64,000 bases of DNA from Saccopteryx bilineata (taxonomy: Eukaryota > Chordata > Mammalia > Chiroptera > Emballonuridae). The notes under the pieces are model-generated. The model was not told the origin of the DNA, searched no databases, and saw only the letters and a program-made list of their open reading frames with translations. Made by a program: the position numbers and the translations under genes. Of the stretch, positions 11,171-22,378 are shown piece after piece (position 1 is the first letter of the stretch; the number at the start of each line of letters is the position of its first letter). The stretch is taken from positions 190,357,140-190,421,139 of the forward strand of contig NC_089493.1 of NCBI RefSeq assembly GCF_036850765.1. The letters are read 5' to 3'.

Positions 11171-11543
11171 TTTTTTTTTTTTTTTTTTTTTTTTGTAGTT
11201 TTCTGAAGTGAGAAGTGGGGGGAGGCAGACAGACAGATTCCCACATGCACCAAACCAGGATCCACCCGGCATGCCCAGCAGGGGGCAATGCTCTGCCCAT
11301 CTGGGGTGTTGCTCCGTTGTGGCCGGAGCCATTCTAGCGCCTGAGGCGAAGGTCATGAAGCCATCCTCAGCGCCTGGGCCAACCTTGGCTGTGGGAGGGA
11401 AAGAGAGAGATAGAGAGAAAGGAGAGGGGGAAAGGTGGAGAAGCAGATGGGTGCTTCTCCTGTGTGCCTTGACTGGGAATCAAACCCAGGACTTCCACAT
11501 GCCGGGCTGACACTCTATCGCTGAGCCAATTGGCCAGGGCCAA
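11171..11543 (-). mobile_element. Full-length Ves-type long SINE
   Basis: Minus-strand copy with its poly-A tail seen as Ts at 11171-11194 and a tRNA-like head ending at about 11541. TSD GTATTGACATCTT is at about 11160-11172 and 11544-11556; the left copy runs into the T tail. It is more diverged from the consensus than the 29320-29731 copy. It landed in old L1. Confidence 0.92.
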
Positions 11544-11784
11544 GTATTGACATCTTAAGTCTTCCAAACCATGAAAATAGAATGATCTTTCATTTAGTTT
11601 TGCCTTCTTTAGTTTCTTTCAACAATGTTTTATACTTTTCAGTGTGCATAGTTCAATTCTTCTTTTGTTAAGATTATTCTTAAGAATTTTATTCTTTTTG
11701 GTGCTACTGCAAATGAAATGACATTTTAAAATTTCATTTTCAATGTCATTAGTAGTATATAAAAGTACAACTAATTTTTGTATA

Positions 11785-11906
11785 CAGAGTGAATATTTAT
11801 AACTGTTTATATAAGAATAATATAATTAATAAATAATACACAAATGAAACTGTTTTGTGTGCTCAGAACTATAAAATCACTATAAACTCACTTTTGCCCC
11901 ACCCTG
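11785..11906. mobile_element. Mariner-like MITE, copy 2
   Basis: 122 bp, with TA immediately on both sides (11783-11784 and 11907-11908). The right end matches the family (CAGGGTGGGGCAAAAGTGAG after reversal); the left end is decayed (CAGAGTGAATATTTATAACTG). The AT-rich core resembles copies 1 and 3. It lies inside old L1. Confidence 0.82.
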
Positions 11907-13210
11907 TATTGATCTCATATCTACAACCCTGCTAATCTCATTTATTAGTTCTAATAGGACATGTGTGTGCCTTTTTTTTTTTTTTTTTTTTTTTGCCTAA
12001 TTGCACTGGCCAGAATCTCTAAAACAGTGTTGAATAAAAGTGAAAGGAGTGGAGGTCTTTTTCTTATGCTTGACTTAGAGGTAAAGTTTTAAATCCTTCA
12101 CTATAAAGTATAATGTTAGAAGTATCTATTTGCTAGATGTCTTTTATCAGGTTGAGGAAGTTGCCTTCGATTTTTTCTTTGTTAAGTATTTTTATTATGA
12201 ACTTGGTAATATTTTGTCAATGCCTTCTGAGTCAATGGTATTATCATATGTTTTTTTATTATTTATTCTATTAATATGATATGTTACATTGATTGATTTT
12301 TCTATGCTAAAACCAACTTTGCATTCTTGGGATGAGCCCCACTTGTCATGGTATATAATACTTTAAATATGTTGTTGGTTTTAGTTTTCTAGAATTTTAT
12401 TGGAAATTTTTGTATTTAAATTTATGAGGTATATTGGTCTGTGGTTTTCTTGGGATGTCTTTGTCTGGTTTTGGTATCAGAGTAACACTGGCTTCATAGC
12501 ACATGTTAGTAAGTATTTCTTCCTCTTCTATGTTTTGGAAGAGTTTGCAAATTATTTGTATTCCTTTTTAGACATTTGGTAGAATTCAACAGTGAAGTCA
12601 TTTGCGCCTGGACTTTTCTTTAATGGAAATATGTCTTATTAATAACTCATTGTGTTTATTTCTTTAAGTCTATTCAGATTATCTGTTTATTCCTGAGTCA
12701 GTTTTGGTAGTTTATGGCTTTCTAGGAATTTGTCCATTTTATCAATGTTATCGAACTTGTTGGCATACAATTGTTTGTACTATTCTCTTATAGTACTTTT
12801 TATCTCTTTAACTTTGATAGTGATGTCCCCTTTTTTCTTTCCTGAGTTTAGAAATTTGAGTCTTGTTTTTTCTTGATAAATCTGGCTAAAAGTTTGTCAA
12901 TTTTATTGATCTTTTAAAAGAATCAAGTTTGGTTTTAAAGATTTTCTCTATTTTTTTAGTTATTTTTTCATTAACTTTCACTCTCATCTGAACTATTTTC
13001 TTCCTTTTGCTAGTTTTGCATTTACTTTGCTGTTCTTTTTCTAGTTTCTTACAGTGGAAGTTTAGGCTTTTGATTTAAGGTCTGTTTGGTGACTTTCCAG
13101 CACTAGTTTGATAAAGTCTGTATTCTTTCTTGTGTGGGCTGCTGAAGTCTCTGCTTGGTTAGCTTAATGTTTAATGATTAGACAGAGAGTTTCTTAAAAG
13201 TCTTGAACTA

Positions 13211-13576
13211 GGCCCTGGCTGGTTGGCTCAGCGGTAGAGCGTCGGCCTGGTGTGCAGGGGACCCAGGTTCGATTCCCGGCCAGGGCACATAGGAGAAGCG
13301 CCCATTTGCTTCTCCACCCCTACCCCCTCCTTCCTCTCTGTCTCTCTCTTCCCCTCCTGCAGCCAAGGATCCATTGGAGCAAAAGATGGCCCGGGCGCCG
13401 GGGATGGTTCCTTGGCCGCTGCCCCAGGTGCTAGAGTGGCTCTGGTCGCTGCAGAGCGACGCCCCGGAGGGGCAGAGCATCGCCCCCTGGTGGGCGTGCC
13501 GGGTGGATCCCGGTCGGGCGCATGCGGGAGTCTGTCTGTCTCTCCCTGTTTCCAGCTTCAGGAAAAAAAAAAAAAC
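13211..13576 (+). mobile_element. Full-length Ves-type long SINE
   Basis: Plus-strand copy. It starts GGCCCTGGCTGG, with box A TGGCTCAGCGG and box B GGTTCGATTCC in the head, and ends in an A-rich tail. A perfect 12-bp TSD AGTCTTGAACTA lies at 13199-13210 and 13577-13588. The direct 'ccctggtgggcagagcg' duplication in the body of some other copies is present here only once, which accounts for part of the shorter length (366 bp). Confidence 0.94.
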
Positions 13577-13588
13577 AGTCTTGAACTA

Positions 13589-14344
13589 ATAGTTTTCTTA
13601 GCCTTCACCAAGCGGTTCTCTGTGTTTGCTGAGGCATGATTTCAACACTCTATGAGTGTTGAAACTCTAGTTGACAACTCCTCCTTAGACTTCACTTTCT
13701 GATGGCGCAGATCCTCAAGGTCAGTCAGAGGTGTGATTAGGATCTTCTCATGTATTTCCTGAACATGTGCTCTGCCCTTCATATATGTGTGGCTTCCTAA
13801 ATTCCCAGGAATATGCCAACGACTTTGCAAATTTTCCTATGGACATCTCATTTTCCAATTTTCCTTTAAAGTTCTTTGGTTGTTGGTTTCCTGTTAGCCT
13901 CAATTTATATTGCTACAATAGGTGACTGTGATGTTAAACAATTGCCACTGATTGTTTCTGACAAATTCCCTAGGGATAGGGCTGTTTGCAAAGAGTAGAG
14001 CTCTGTATCAGCCAAGTAAAGACAAGAACTAAGATTGGAGCTCTTTATATTTTTTGATTTTTTTTAAAAGTCAGGTTTACTGGGCTTATTCATATAGAAT
14101 GAAATTCACCCCTTATTAAGTATACAGATTGATAAGTTTCGACAATGCTTACATTCATAAAACCAATATCACAATCAAGTTACAAAAAATTTCTATCACC
14201 CCCAAAACTTCCCTTTTGCTCCTTTGCAGAAAATTCCCTCCCCTAAAAAATACTGTTTCTTTTTCTTTTCTTCTAGTTTCCCCTTTCTATGATGCCATAT
14301 ATAGAATCATATAGTAGGAATGTACCGTTTTAAAGGTGCATTCC
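13589..14344 (-). mobile_element. Probable old L1 fragments
   Basis: Bases 14060-14240 contain text matching the L1M 3' end in plus-strand view ('gattgataagtttcgacaat', 'ccaatatcacaatcaagtta'). The 13589-14050 part has no clear assignment; it may continue the L1 to its left or be unique. Confidence 0.5.
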
Positions 14345-16086
14345 CATTGCCTTATGAAGAATGAATTGGAGAAGGCCAAGAGAAGAAGCAGTGAGAACAG
14401 TTAGAAAGTTATTGTCCTAGTCCAGGTGAAAAATGATAAGAACTGAGGTACACTGATAACAATGAAGTTAACAAATTCAAAGTAATATAGGATGATGGAC
14501 ATGACAACCCCACAGTTGACTCCTAATTATCTGTGTGGTTGTGGCCTTTACTGAGCTAGAGCTACTGATGGAGAGAAAAAAAATGTCAAGATTCTATAAC
14601 TTAATCACACTGGAAACCTTATAGGGTAAGAAAAAAAAAATCATGCTTTCTATAGCAAGCTATCAGAACTTCCACACTTTAAAATGTAAACTCATTCATC
14701 CTTTCTCATGGGCACTCAGAGTTTCCTACACAAATACCCATTTCTGCATGCACTCAAGAAAATGCCACTATCAGGCAGCTCTACTGTGGATTGTATATCT
14801 GTGGGCAGAGTCCTAAGTAGAGCTTTCATCTTATCCCCTTGTACTGACAGGCTGAACAGGAGACACTTTGCTTTGCCAGTCTTCCACTTAAGAGAGAACC
14901 TAATTAGATCATCTTCTGGCTTTGATCAGAGAGGGTCTTCAGAAAGTTTAACAGGTCAAAATGAACTTGATTGCCAGACAGAGACCAGTGTGCCAAAAAT
15001 AAAGCATTAACCAAAGCCAAGAAAGCAGTGTTGGCTGAGGCATGGCTTGGTATGGGGCTCTAGGTATTTCAAACAGCCGGGTTTGATGGAAGCAATTAGG
15101 AACAGCAGTAATTGCCTGTCAGGCAACATTGCCATTTGCTGAGGACAAAGCTGATACATTTAGACACAAAGACTGCCGGGCCTCCATTGTAGCCTTTCAC
15201 TTTTGGAGATTGTCTTCTGGTTTCCATTATGATGAAGCTCAAGCTGCCGACCCATTAAAATGTCAAGGTGGGAGAGAAAGGAGATCTTGAACTGAGTCTT
15301 TCAAGGCTATTGCCATGGTTGGTTTTATTTATGGAGTAGGGTTCTTGTATACACTCATTTTACCTTTTCTTCCCTTTATGTGATGAAAGAACTGGGTCCC
15401 TTAGCCCCATCATCAGGGAGCTAAGGAGCCAATTCTTGTTTTCTCCATGGCAGGGCTACCATAAGATCATACTCTACCGTCTTCTCTTCCTCCACAAACA
15501 GGAAGAGGGAGTTTAGGTGCTTTAGGAGGACTTTTCCACACAATCCTCTCAACCAGTGACACTCAACACTTCATTGGGTTTTAAATGAACATATCCACAA
15601 GTAGATATGTTACAGAAATCTGGGGTTTCCCTTCCTCTTTGTTTAGAAATGCCTCATTACAAGTAGTTGTTCCTGCATCAAATGATTTTATCTCAAATTC
15701 AGGGTCAAGTAAAGAAAGAAGGATGGCCATCCTCAGGGCTAGGGAGCATTGTATAATACATGTAATGTATCTGTAGGGAAATATAAATTTGCCAGTAGGA
15801 TAGCCTCCTGGGTCCCTTACAGAATAGTGTGTGTGTGGGGGGGAAGTCCAGGCTTTTTCAGGCTATTCACAGCCACAGACGCATCATATCATATAATGGG
15901 TCTCATCATATTATTTATCTTTAACAAGCTGTGTACTCTAGAGCATGATTTTAACTTTGTTCTGTTTAGAACTGTGTACATAGGTAGTATGAGACTACTT
16001 TGCACATAGCAAGCTCTTGGCAAATATCAATATTTGTCCATTAAACTTTTTGAACTTCAACATACTGATCAGAAATATGAGGAATC
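14345..16086. other. Unique DNA with a candidate conserved element
   Basis: No gene or repeat is recognised except short A runs. Bases 15005-15265 contain spaced homeodomain-like AATTA/TAATT motifs and a perfect 7-bp inverted repeat (see findings). A short TG/G stretch is at 15828-15843. Confidence 0.4.
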
Positions 16087-16540
16087 TATTTAGTTTCCTA
16101 AGGTTTTCATAACAATGCACCACAAACTAGGTGGCTTAAAACAATAAAAAAACTTATTCTCTCACATTTCTGGAGGATAGAAGTCCAATACCAGGGTGAC
16201 AGCAGGGCCATGTGCCCTCTGAAATCTGGAGTGGAGACTCCTTCTCTGCCTCTTCCTTGCGTCTGGTGGAGGCCGTCAGTGCCTGGCAGTCCCTGGCTTG
16301 CAGCTGTATCTCTCCAGTCTCTGTCTCTGTTACCTGTGTTCTGTCGGTGTGTTCTTCTCTCCTCTTCTTCTAAGGACATCAATCAAACTGTACTAAGGGT
16401 CACCTACTCCAGTATGATCTCATCTGAACTAACTAGACCTGCAATGACCGTATTCCCCAAGAAGTTCACATTTTGAGATAACAGGGGTTAAGACTTCAAT
16501 ATACCCTTTTGGGGGATGCACTTCAACCCCCAGTTTCAAT
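16087..16540 (-). mobile_element. MLT1/MST-type MaLR LTR
   Basis: Minus-strand LTR of the mammalian MaLR (ERVL) class. Its 3' end appears as 'agtttcctaaggttttcat', then 'ccacaaactaggtggctta', 'ttctggaggatagaagtcc', and at the far end 'gggggatgcacttcaa'. There is no internal coding region. Similar LTRs are at 43905, 55238 and 61283. Confidence 0.85.
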
Positions 16541-16719
16541 TGTTTAGTCCATCTTATCATTTGTTATGAGGACTCAGTAATGTCTTTAGACATAATGTCT
16601 TTGTGAAAAACATCTTTAGAAATGACAGATTACTATTCCCATGACCTGTAAGAGTTTCTTTCTCTTATGACTTACTGTGAGAATGTAACAATATTTCACA
16701 AAACTTAAATTACCAACAT

Positions 16720-16870
16720 TAATACTTATTAAGACTTCACACTTCATTAATTCCATTAATATACATTATCCCACTTTAGCCTGTGAGTTGGCAATGGCAA
16801 GAACTATATATTATCCCCATTCTAGAGGTAAAAACACCGAGAATGAGATATTAAATTAAATAACGCAACA
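16720..16870 (-). mobile_element. MIR SINE fragment
   Basis: Decayed MIR core in reverse: 'tacattatcccactttagcc', 'ttatccccattctagaggt' and 'gagatattaaattaaataac'. Confidence 0.6.
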
Positions 16871-18439
16871 AAAGGCATACAGGGTGTCAGCCTACTGGCT
16901 GTAATGCCTTTAGGTCATTGTAATGCTATGATGACAATTTCTCCTTAGCTCTTTTATTATCTATCTCATCATTAGGTGGCCTGTGGCAGAGAATCAGAGT
17001 TTATCTCCTGATCCACTGTGACTTGCTAGTGCCGTGAACCTCTTGTTCATTTGGACCTAACTCCCTAGTTTGTGGTGCTGGAAATGCAAGGTGGGATAAT
17101 AGACAAGGGGGCAATAAAAAAAAAATAAGGATAAGGAGTAATTACAATGAGTAGGTGAACTTGCAATTCGGCCAACAAGGCATGAATTAAGTATGCTGTA
17201 TAGGATAATTAGCAGTCATTTAGTGCAGGAAAATTGCTGCCAGATGTTCAAAACCTAAGACTAAAGGGTTGATCTGTAAGTGGTTATCTGAACAGGCAGA
17301 CAGACAGCTCCAAACTGAAGCTGTGCCCCAGGGCATAGAGCCTGAGTTTTATTGTCCAGAGGCGGTCTTGCCCTGAGATGAATCCATTATGCTCATTAAT
17401 TACCGTTACACAAATCTATTGGCCTGGCCAAAAGCTGATAAAAAAAACACTAGATCATGGATCTGTGGGCAATCAGACCAACAAAGGGGAAAACAGGAAT
17501 GTCAGAGACCAGAAACCTGGATCTCAGTATTGATCTCCCACTTTCTTCTTTGTAGTCCAGTCAACAAATACAATCCTATCCATAGTCAATGCTTATTTCC
17601 TCAGTGAATCCCCTTGCACACCTCTTACTAGATTAGCATAAGCACTATTTCAAAAAGTCTGATATCTATCTTCAATTTTGTACCCAAATACCACTGAGTT
17701 ACCTAGGAAACTTCAGAACAATAATAAAAAACATAGGCAGAAACAAATGACCCTGAAAAGTCTTATCACACCTGAAAGTGAGGGCACTGTTAATGGCTAT
17801 TAGAATCAAGTCAGAAAATCAAGTTCATCTCAAAGAGGCTTTCTGATGACTAAAGCAGGGCAGCTAGAGCATTGACATGACCAATATCATACCAAAGAAT
17901 TAAAACATTTCATACATGTTAAAATGTGTGAGTTCATAAGATACTCAGTGTCATCTTTGGAGCTTGCTGGACAACCAACACATTATACCAAAAACTGGTA
18001 AATAAAGGAATCAAGCCACTTAACCTGATCTCTTTGAGGACCTATACCTCAGGTAACAAACCAGTGATGAAAGTTTTTTCTCATCAAAGGGTTCCCAGTA
18101 ATAAATGAAGAAATGATATTCTCCTTTTGCAAACTCCTAGCTAAATAATGAATCTAGGTAAAGACAAATAATGGTCACTAACAACAACAAGAGATCATGG
18201 GACGTTGAGTTCCTCCTGATGAAAGTACATATCACCACCTATAAAGGACCCCTGTAAAAAGTCCTACCAGACAAGCCTCTAGATCTAACTACCAATTTAC
18301 AGAAAACTGAAAGAGCAAAGAAACAGTCAAACGATCCTATAGAAACGCAATCAGAGATATCTAGAATGTGGGTAATTCCACAGGGAAAATTATTTGGTTT
18401 TTACAACAAATAAATTACAGGGTAAAAAAAAATGGGAAT
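16871..18439. other. Unique DNA; candidate conserved element at 17105-17430
   Basis: No gene. The first half includes a TAAT-motif cluster (see findings). The A-rich part at 17640-18440 loosely resembles the 5' region of ancient L1 ('acaggg', 'ttacaacaaataaattac') but I cannot assign it with confidence. Confidence 0.35.
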
Positions 18440-18660
18440 GGAAGGAGAACTGTGATTGACTGAATTATTAGCCTCCATTATTCACCCCTTTTTATATCCA
18501 TACCCATGGGACAGCCCACTGTAAAAGGAGTGTACTTCCCTGCACTTGACCCTGGGCTTGGCAATGAAAATTGCTTAAAGAATAGAATGAAGCAAAAGTG
18601 TTAGTGCAAAGGCCTTAAGAGGTCCCTAGGGTTTTCACTCAACCTCTTGTACTCCTGTCT
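18440..18660 (+). mobile_element. Possible MLT1-like LTR fragment
   Basis: Weak match to old MLT1 LTR text: 'cagcccactgtaaaaggagt', 'gaccctgggcttggc', 'gaatgaagcaaaagtgttag'. Strongly diverged. Confidence 0.45.
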
Positions 18661-19569
18661 TGTCTTGGGAAGAGCTTCCCTTGGGTAGCTGTTCATCCCT
18701 CAATATGGAAAGTAAGCAGCTCAATGGCAATAATAATGTATTAAGGACAGAAAGCCATACCAAATATTCTAGCCAAGACATACAACCCCAAGAAAGGGAG
18801 AGCATCCTTCCTATTCCACTCACCCCTATGGTCTGCCACTACCATCAGAACACTATAAATTAATTTTAGTTTTTATTTTTTTAGTATCTTAAATATCAAA
18901 AAGAGTAAAATACAACAACTGGCTCCTATGACAAAATCCTTAACTTTTGTGGCAACAGAAAAACAAAATGTGTTGCCACCAACCTCATTTTAAAATATTT
19001 CTGTGGAAAGTTTCCAGGTAGAGATCTGAGCATATAAGTGGATAGAGATAGATGTTTCTTATAATGTCTCTTGCAAAAAGAATGGCTGCTCTTCAAACTT
19101 GAGATAATAAGTCAGGTCCCCAGTCTGGGTTCCTTTCCTGTAAGAAGTCCTAAGGAAGCATGCTGGTCCATGTCATTAATTTGGTAGGACCTTGGGAATC
19201 AAATTTCAGAGTCGGGGGTGAAGGTCAAATACACTTTCAACAAAAAGGCAGAAGATGATGTTGAATCTTTTCACTTTTAAGAACAAAATTTATTGTGGGA
19301 GGTTTTCAGCTTGGATCAAGGCAAGGGACTTGTAAAAAGAATCTCTGCTGTAGGTTTGCAATTTTTGCCAGAGAAAAACAATTGGGAAAAACCCTAAAAG
19401 AATAGGACCACGCTCAACCCTCAGCATAGCTCATAAACTCAAGCCATCAACCCAAGAGCCAGAACCACTTCAATTAGCAGTCAATCCAGAAAGTGCAAGT
19501 ATGTAATGATCTCTTCTTCCATGTCAGGAATTTCAGAACTTATAAACTGTGAAAAGTCATAATTTCCAA
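18661..19569. other. Unique DNA, no gene seen
   Basis: No confident gene or repeat. The 60-67 codon ORFs on opposite strands at 18635-18863 overlap each other and have no family motif. Confidence 0.35.
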
Positions 19570-19975
19570 AAAGGGATATGGCAATATTTTCAGTTCCACA
19601 TTCTCTTCTAGAACCTTGTCACTCCTTATTAAGAGGTGAACTCTAATTTTTCTCCTCTTGAAAGTGGGCAAGACTTTGTGACTACTTTGAACTCAATGCA
19701 GTGGAAATGACACTGTGTGACTTCCACGGCTGTTATAAAAGACATCATACTGTGAGGAATCCCAATCAAGTCCACGTGGAGAGATCATTTGGTGAGGCCC
19801 ATGTGGAGAGGAACTGAGATCTCAGGCCAATAACCAGTATCCACCACTGGAATGTGAGAGAATAGGCCTTCAGATCATTCAACCCTCAAGCCCAAGTCTG
19901 CCAGCTGAGACCCAAGACATCCAGGAGCAGAGCAGTGCTGTGTCTGAATTCCCAACCTACTGAATCTATATAAGA
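19570..19975 (+). mobile_element. MLT1C/D-type MaLR LTR fragment
   Basis: Plus-strand text typical of MLT1C/D: 'tgacactgtgtgacttcc', 'cacgtggagag', 'ggaactgagatctcaggcc', 'ccagctgagacccaagac', 'ctgtctgaattcccaacc'. No internal retroviral sequence is attached. Confidence 0.7.
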
Positions 19976-20447
19976 AATAGAGAAATAGAGAATCAATATA
20001 TAAACTCAGTCTCTCTATCTCAAGGGCCAAGAGTCCCAGTGCTCTGAAATCCCTCTGTTTGCTTCTCACCATAGTCATATTGGCCTTAGCAATATGTGAA
20101 TAAAATGACCAGAAGAGTTAGTCCCGTCTGGAAGAAGATTGTGGTTGAATTTTCAAGGATTTCGAGGCCATGCTTTGGTTGGTGAAATGTCGTGTCTTGA
20201 GAAGAAAATAATTAAGGGGACGTAAATTGAGATAGTCAAGTCTGCAATGGCAGCAGAAAATCCAGGTCACACAGAGTAGAATGAGCCTCCTAAGAAAAGG
20301 ATACACAACAGTGGAATGAGAGAAGAGAGAAGGGAAAAAAGAACCAGACGCTCTCCTGAGAAGAGCCTGTAAGCAATCTAATGAAGAGTTTAAAATTCTA
20401 ACCACCAAAGGTTTAGATCCCCAAGGAGAATAAAACAACTCAAAAAT
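19976..20447. other. Unique DNA, no gene seen
   Basis: No supported gene. A 203-codon minus-strand frame (20118-20729) starts in the neighbouring SINE and runs out through this stretch, so it is fortuitous. Confidence 0.4.
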
Positions 20448-20459
20448 AAGTTGTTTTTC

Positions 20460-20863
20460 GGCCCTGGCCGGTTGGCTCAGCGGTAGAGCGTTGGCCTGGC
20501 GTGCGGGGGACCCGGGTTCGATTCCCGGCCAAGGCACATAGGAGAAGCGCCCATTTGCTTCTCCACCCCCCCCCCCCTCCTTCCTCTCTGTCTCTCTCTT
20601 CCCCTCCCGCAGCCAAGGCTCCATTGGAGCAAGGATGGCCCGGGCGCTGGGGATGGCTCCTTGGCCTCTGCCCCAGGCGCTAGAGTGACTCTGGTTGCGG
20701 CAGAGCGACGCCCCGGAGGGGCAGAGCATCGCCCCTTGGTGGGCAGAGCGTCGCCCCTGGTGGGCGTGCCGGGTGGATCCCGGTCGGGCGCATGCAGGAG
20801 TCTGTCTGACTGTCTCTCCCCCTTTCCAGCTTCAGAAAAATACAAAAAAAAAAAAAAAAAAAA
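20460..20863 (+). mobile_element. Full-length Ves-type long SINE (reference copy)
   Basis: 404 bp. The tRNA-derived head has box A TGGCTCAGCGG and box B GGTTCGATTCC. GCCCTGGCCG at the 5' end pairs with a near-perfect complement after the box B, like an acceptor stem; here the partner is GGCCAAGGC, one base off. A C run and a pyrimidine stretch follow, then the GC-rich body, the 'cagcttcagaaaaatac' end and poly-A. TSD AAGTTGTTTTTC is at 20448-20459 and 20864-20875. It forms an inverted pair with 20993-21366. Confidence 0.95.
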
Positions 20864-20992
20864 AAGTTGTTTTTCTCAAGGACTCCCATGCACCCAAAAC
20901 TTACACGTATATTAACTCAGTTTAAATTCACAACTCTGTGAGATATTTACCATTTTATCACCTTTTCCTTCTTTTATTTTTATTATTAAGAC

Positions 20993-21366
20993 TTTTTTTG
21001 TGTGTGTATTTTTTTGAAGCTGGAAATGGGGCGGCAGTCAGACAGACTCCCGCATACGTCCGACCAGGATCCACCTGGCACGCCCACCACCGGGCGATGC
21101 TTTGCCCATCCAGGGCGTCTCTCTGTTGCGACCACAGCCACTCTAGTGCCTGAGGCAGAGGCCATGGAGCCATCCCCAGCGCCCGGGCCATTTTTGCTCC
21201 AATGGAGCCTCCGCTGCAGGAGGGGAAGAGAGAGACAGAGAGGAAGGAGAGGGGGAGGGGTGGAGAAGCAGATGGGCGCTTCTCCTGTGTGCCCTGGCTG
21301 GGAATTGAACCCGGGACTTCCGCACGCCAGGCTGACGCTCTACCACTGAGCCAAGCGGCCAGGGCC
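20993..21366 (-). mobile_element. Full-length Ves-type long SINE, inverted partner
   Basis: Minus-strand copy. Its T-rich tail is at about 20993-21015 and its tRNA-like head ends at 21366. TSD TTAAGAC lies at 20986-20992 and 21367-21373. More diverged than its plus-strand neighbour 130 bp to the left. Confidence 0.93.
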
Positions 21367-21613
21367 TTAAGACACTTTTGTTGTGATTTTTTTTTAATTT
21401 AGGAGTCTTAGATTAAAAATTAAGATTCCCCTTTTATACACTTACCTAACTCAATTTTTTTCCCCATCTCAAAAATGCCTAATATAGCATCTCACGAGTA
21501 CCTACTGGCATAACACATCCTTGTAGATGTGCCACTGGTGTGCCACATCTTTCAAGAGCTTTTTCTGTGTGCATGTGTATGTGTGTAAATTTATGTAATA
21601 TCTACAGATGTAG

Positions 21614-21619
21614 GTATAT

Positions 21620-21683
<64 letters not shown>

Positions 21684-21685
21684 TA
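21614..21685. repeat. (CA)n/(TA)n microsatellite
   Basis: A short CA run followed by about 23 TA units, directly abutting the TA target of the next element. It accounts for the isoleucine/tyrosine-rich ORF at 21502-21729. Confidence 0.95.
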
Positions 21686-22376
21686 CAGTTGACCATTGAA
21701 CAACACAGGCTTGAAGTGCATGGGTTCACTTTTATGTGGATTATTTTTCAGTAAATACACAATTGACCATCCAAATCCCTAGGTTTCCACATCTGTGCAC
21801 TTAACCAACCTTGGATCAAAAACAGTTCAATTGAAATGTGACTGGGAATCTGTGGGTGTTGAGTGCCAACTGTATGCATTGTTCTACACCATTGTATTTA
21901 AGACAAGCATCCTCAGATTTTGGTATAAGCAGGGGTCCCAGAACCAATCCCCTGCAGATATCAAGGATGATTGTAATTAAGATTTTGAGGAGCCTGATCA
22001 GGCGGTGGGGCAGTCAAGAGAGTGTCGGACTGGGACGCGGAGGACCCATGTTTGAAACCCTGAGGTCGCCAGCTTGAGCGTGGGCTCATCTGGTTTGAGC
22101 AAGACTCACCAGCTTGAGCAAGAGGTCATTCGGTCTGCTATGGCCCCCCGGTCAAGGCACATATGAAAAAGCAATCAATGAACAACTAAGGAGTCGCAAC
22201 AAAGAATTGATGCTTCTCATCTCTTTCTCTTCTTGTCTGTCCCTATCTGTCCCTCTCTCTGTCTCTGTCACACACACAAAACAAAAGATTTTGGGGAGTC
22301 AAACATTATATATGGATTTTCAACTGTGTGGGGGGGGTCAGTACCTCTAACCCCCATGTTGTTTAAGAGTCAATTG
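21686..22376. mobile_element. Tigger-type MITE interrupted by a SINE
   Basis: Left end CAGTTGACCATTGAACAACA and right end, reversed, CAATTGACTCTTAAACAACA form the inverted repeat. TA dinucleotides flank both ends (21684-21685 and 22377-22378). The outer segments (21686-21991 and 22285-22376) belong together and are split by the SINE at 21992-22284. Non-autonomous, without transposase coding sequence. Confidence 0.87.
21992..22284 (+). mobile_element. tRNA-derived SINE, medium Ves-type class, nested in a MITE
   Basis: Plus-strand copy from the 'cctgatcaggcggtgg' head through 'tcatctggtttgagcaag' to a CA-rich/A-rich tail. Flanking duplication AAGATTTTGAGGAG (21979-21992) versus AAGATTTTGGGGAG (22285-22298), 13 of 14 identical. 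It lands inside the Tigger-type MITE, so it is younger. Confidence 0.92.
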
Positions 22377-22378
22377 TA

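Larger units (their letters stand above)
9945..13198 (-). mobile_element. Old L1 LINE (ORF2 and 3' region), fragmented
   Basis: Minus-strand L1 of an ancient (L1M) type. Plus-strand text such as 'gggatgagccccacttgtcatgg' and 'ttggtatcagagtaacactggcttcat' (12330-12500) is the complement of L1 ORF2. The 9990-10600 part resembles the L1 3' region. It is interrupted by a SINE (11171-11543) and a mariner MITE (11785-11906). No intact ORF remains; subfamily and exact limits are uncertain. Confidence 0.8.

Noticed and set aside
20460..20540. Possible tRNA gene (box A and box B with stem)
   Set aside because: The same head occurs in all long SINEs, continues into the SINE body and poly-A tail, and has flanking duplications. 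It is a SINE promoter, not a tRNA gene.
20118..20729. 203-codon minus-strand ORF
   Set aside because: It begins in the long SINE and reads out into unique DNA. The SINE-derived half recurs in all SINE copies.
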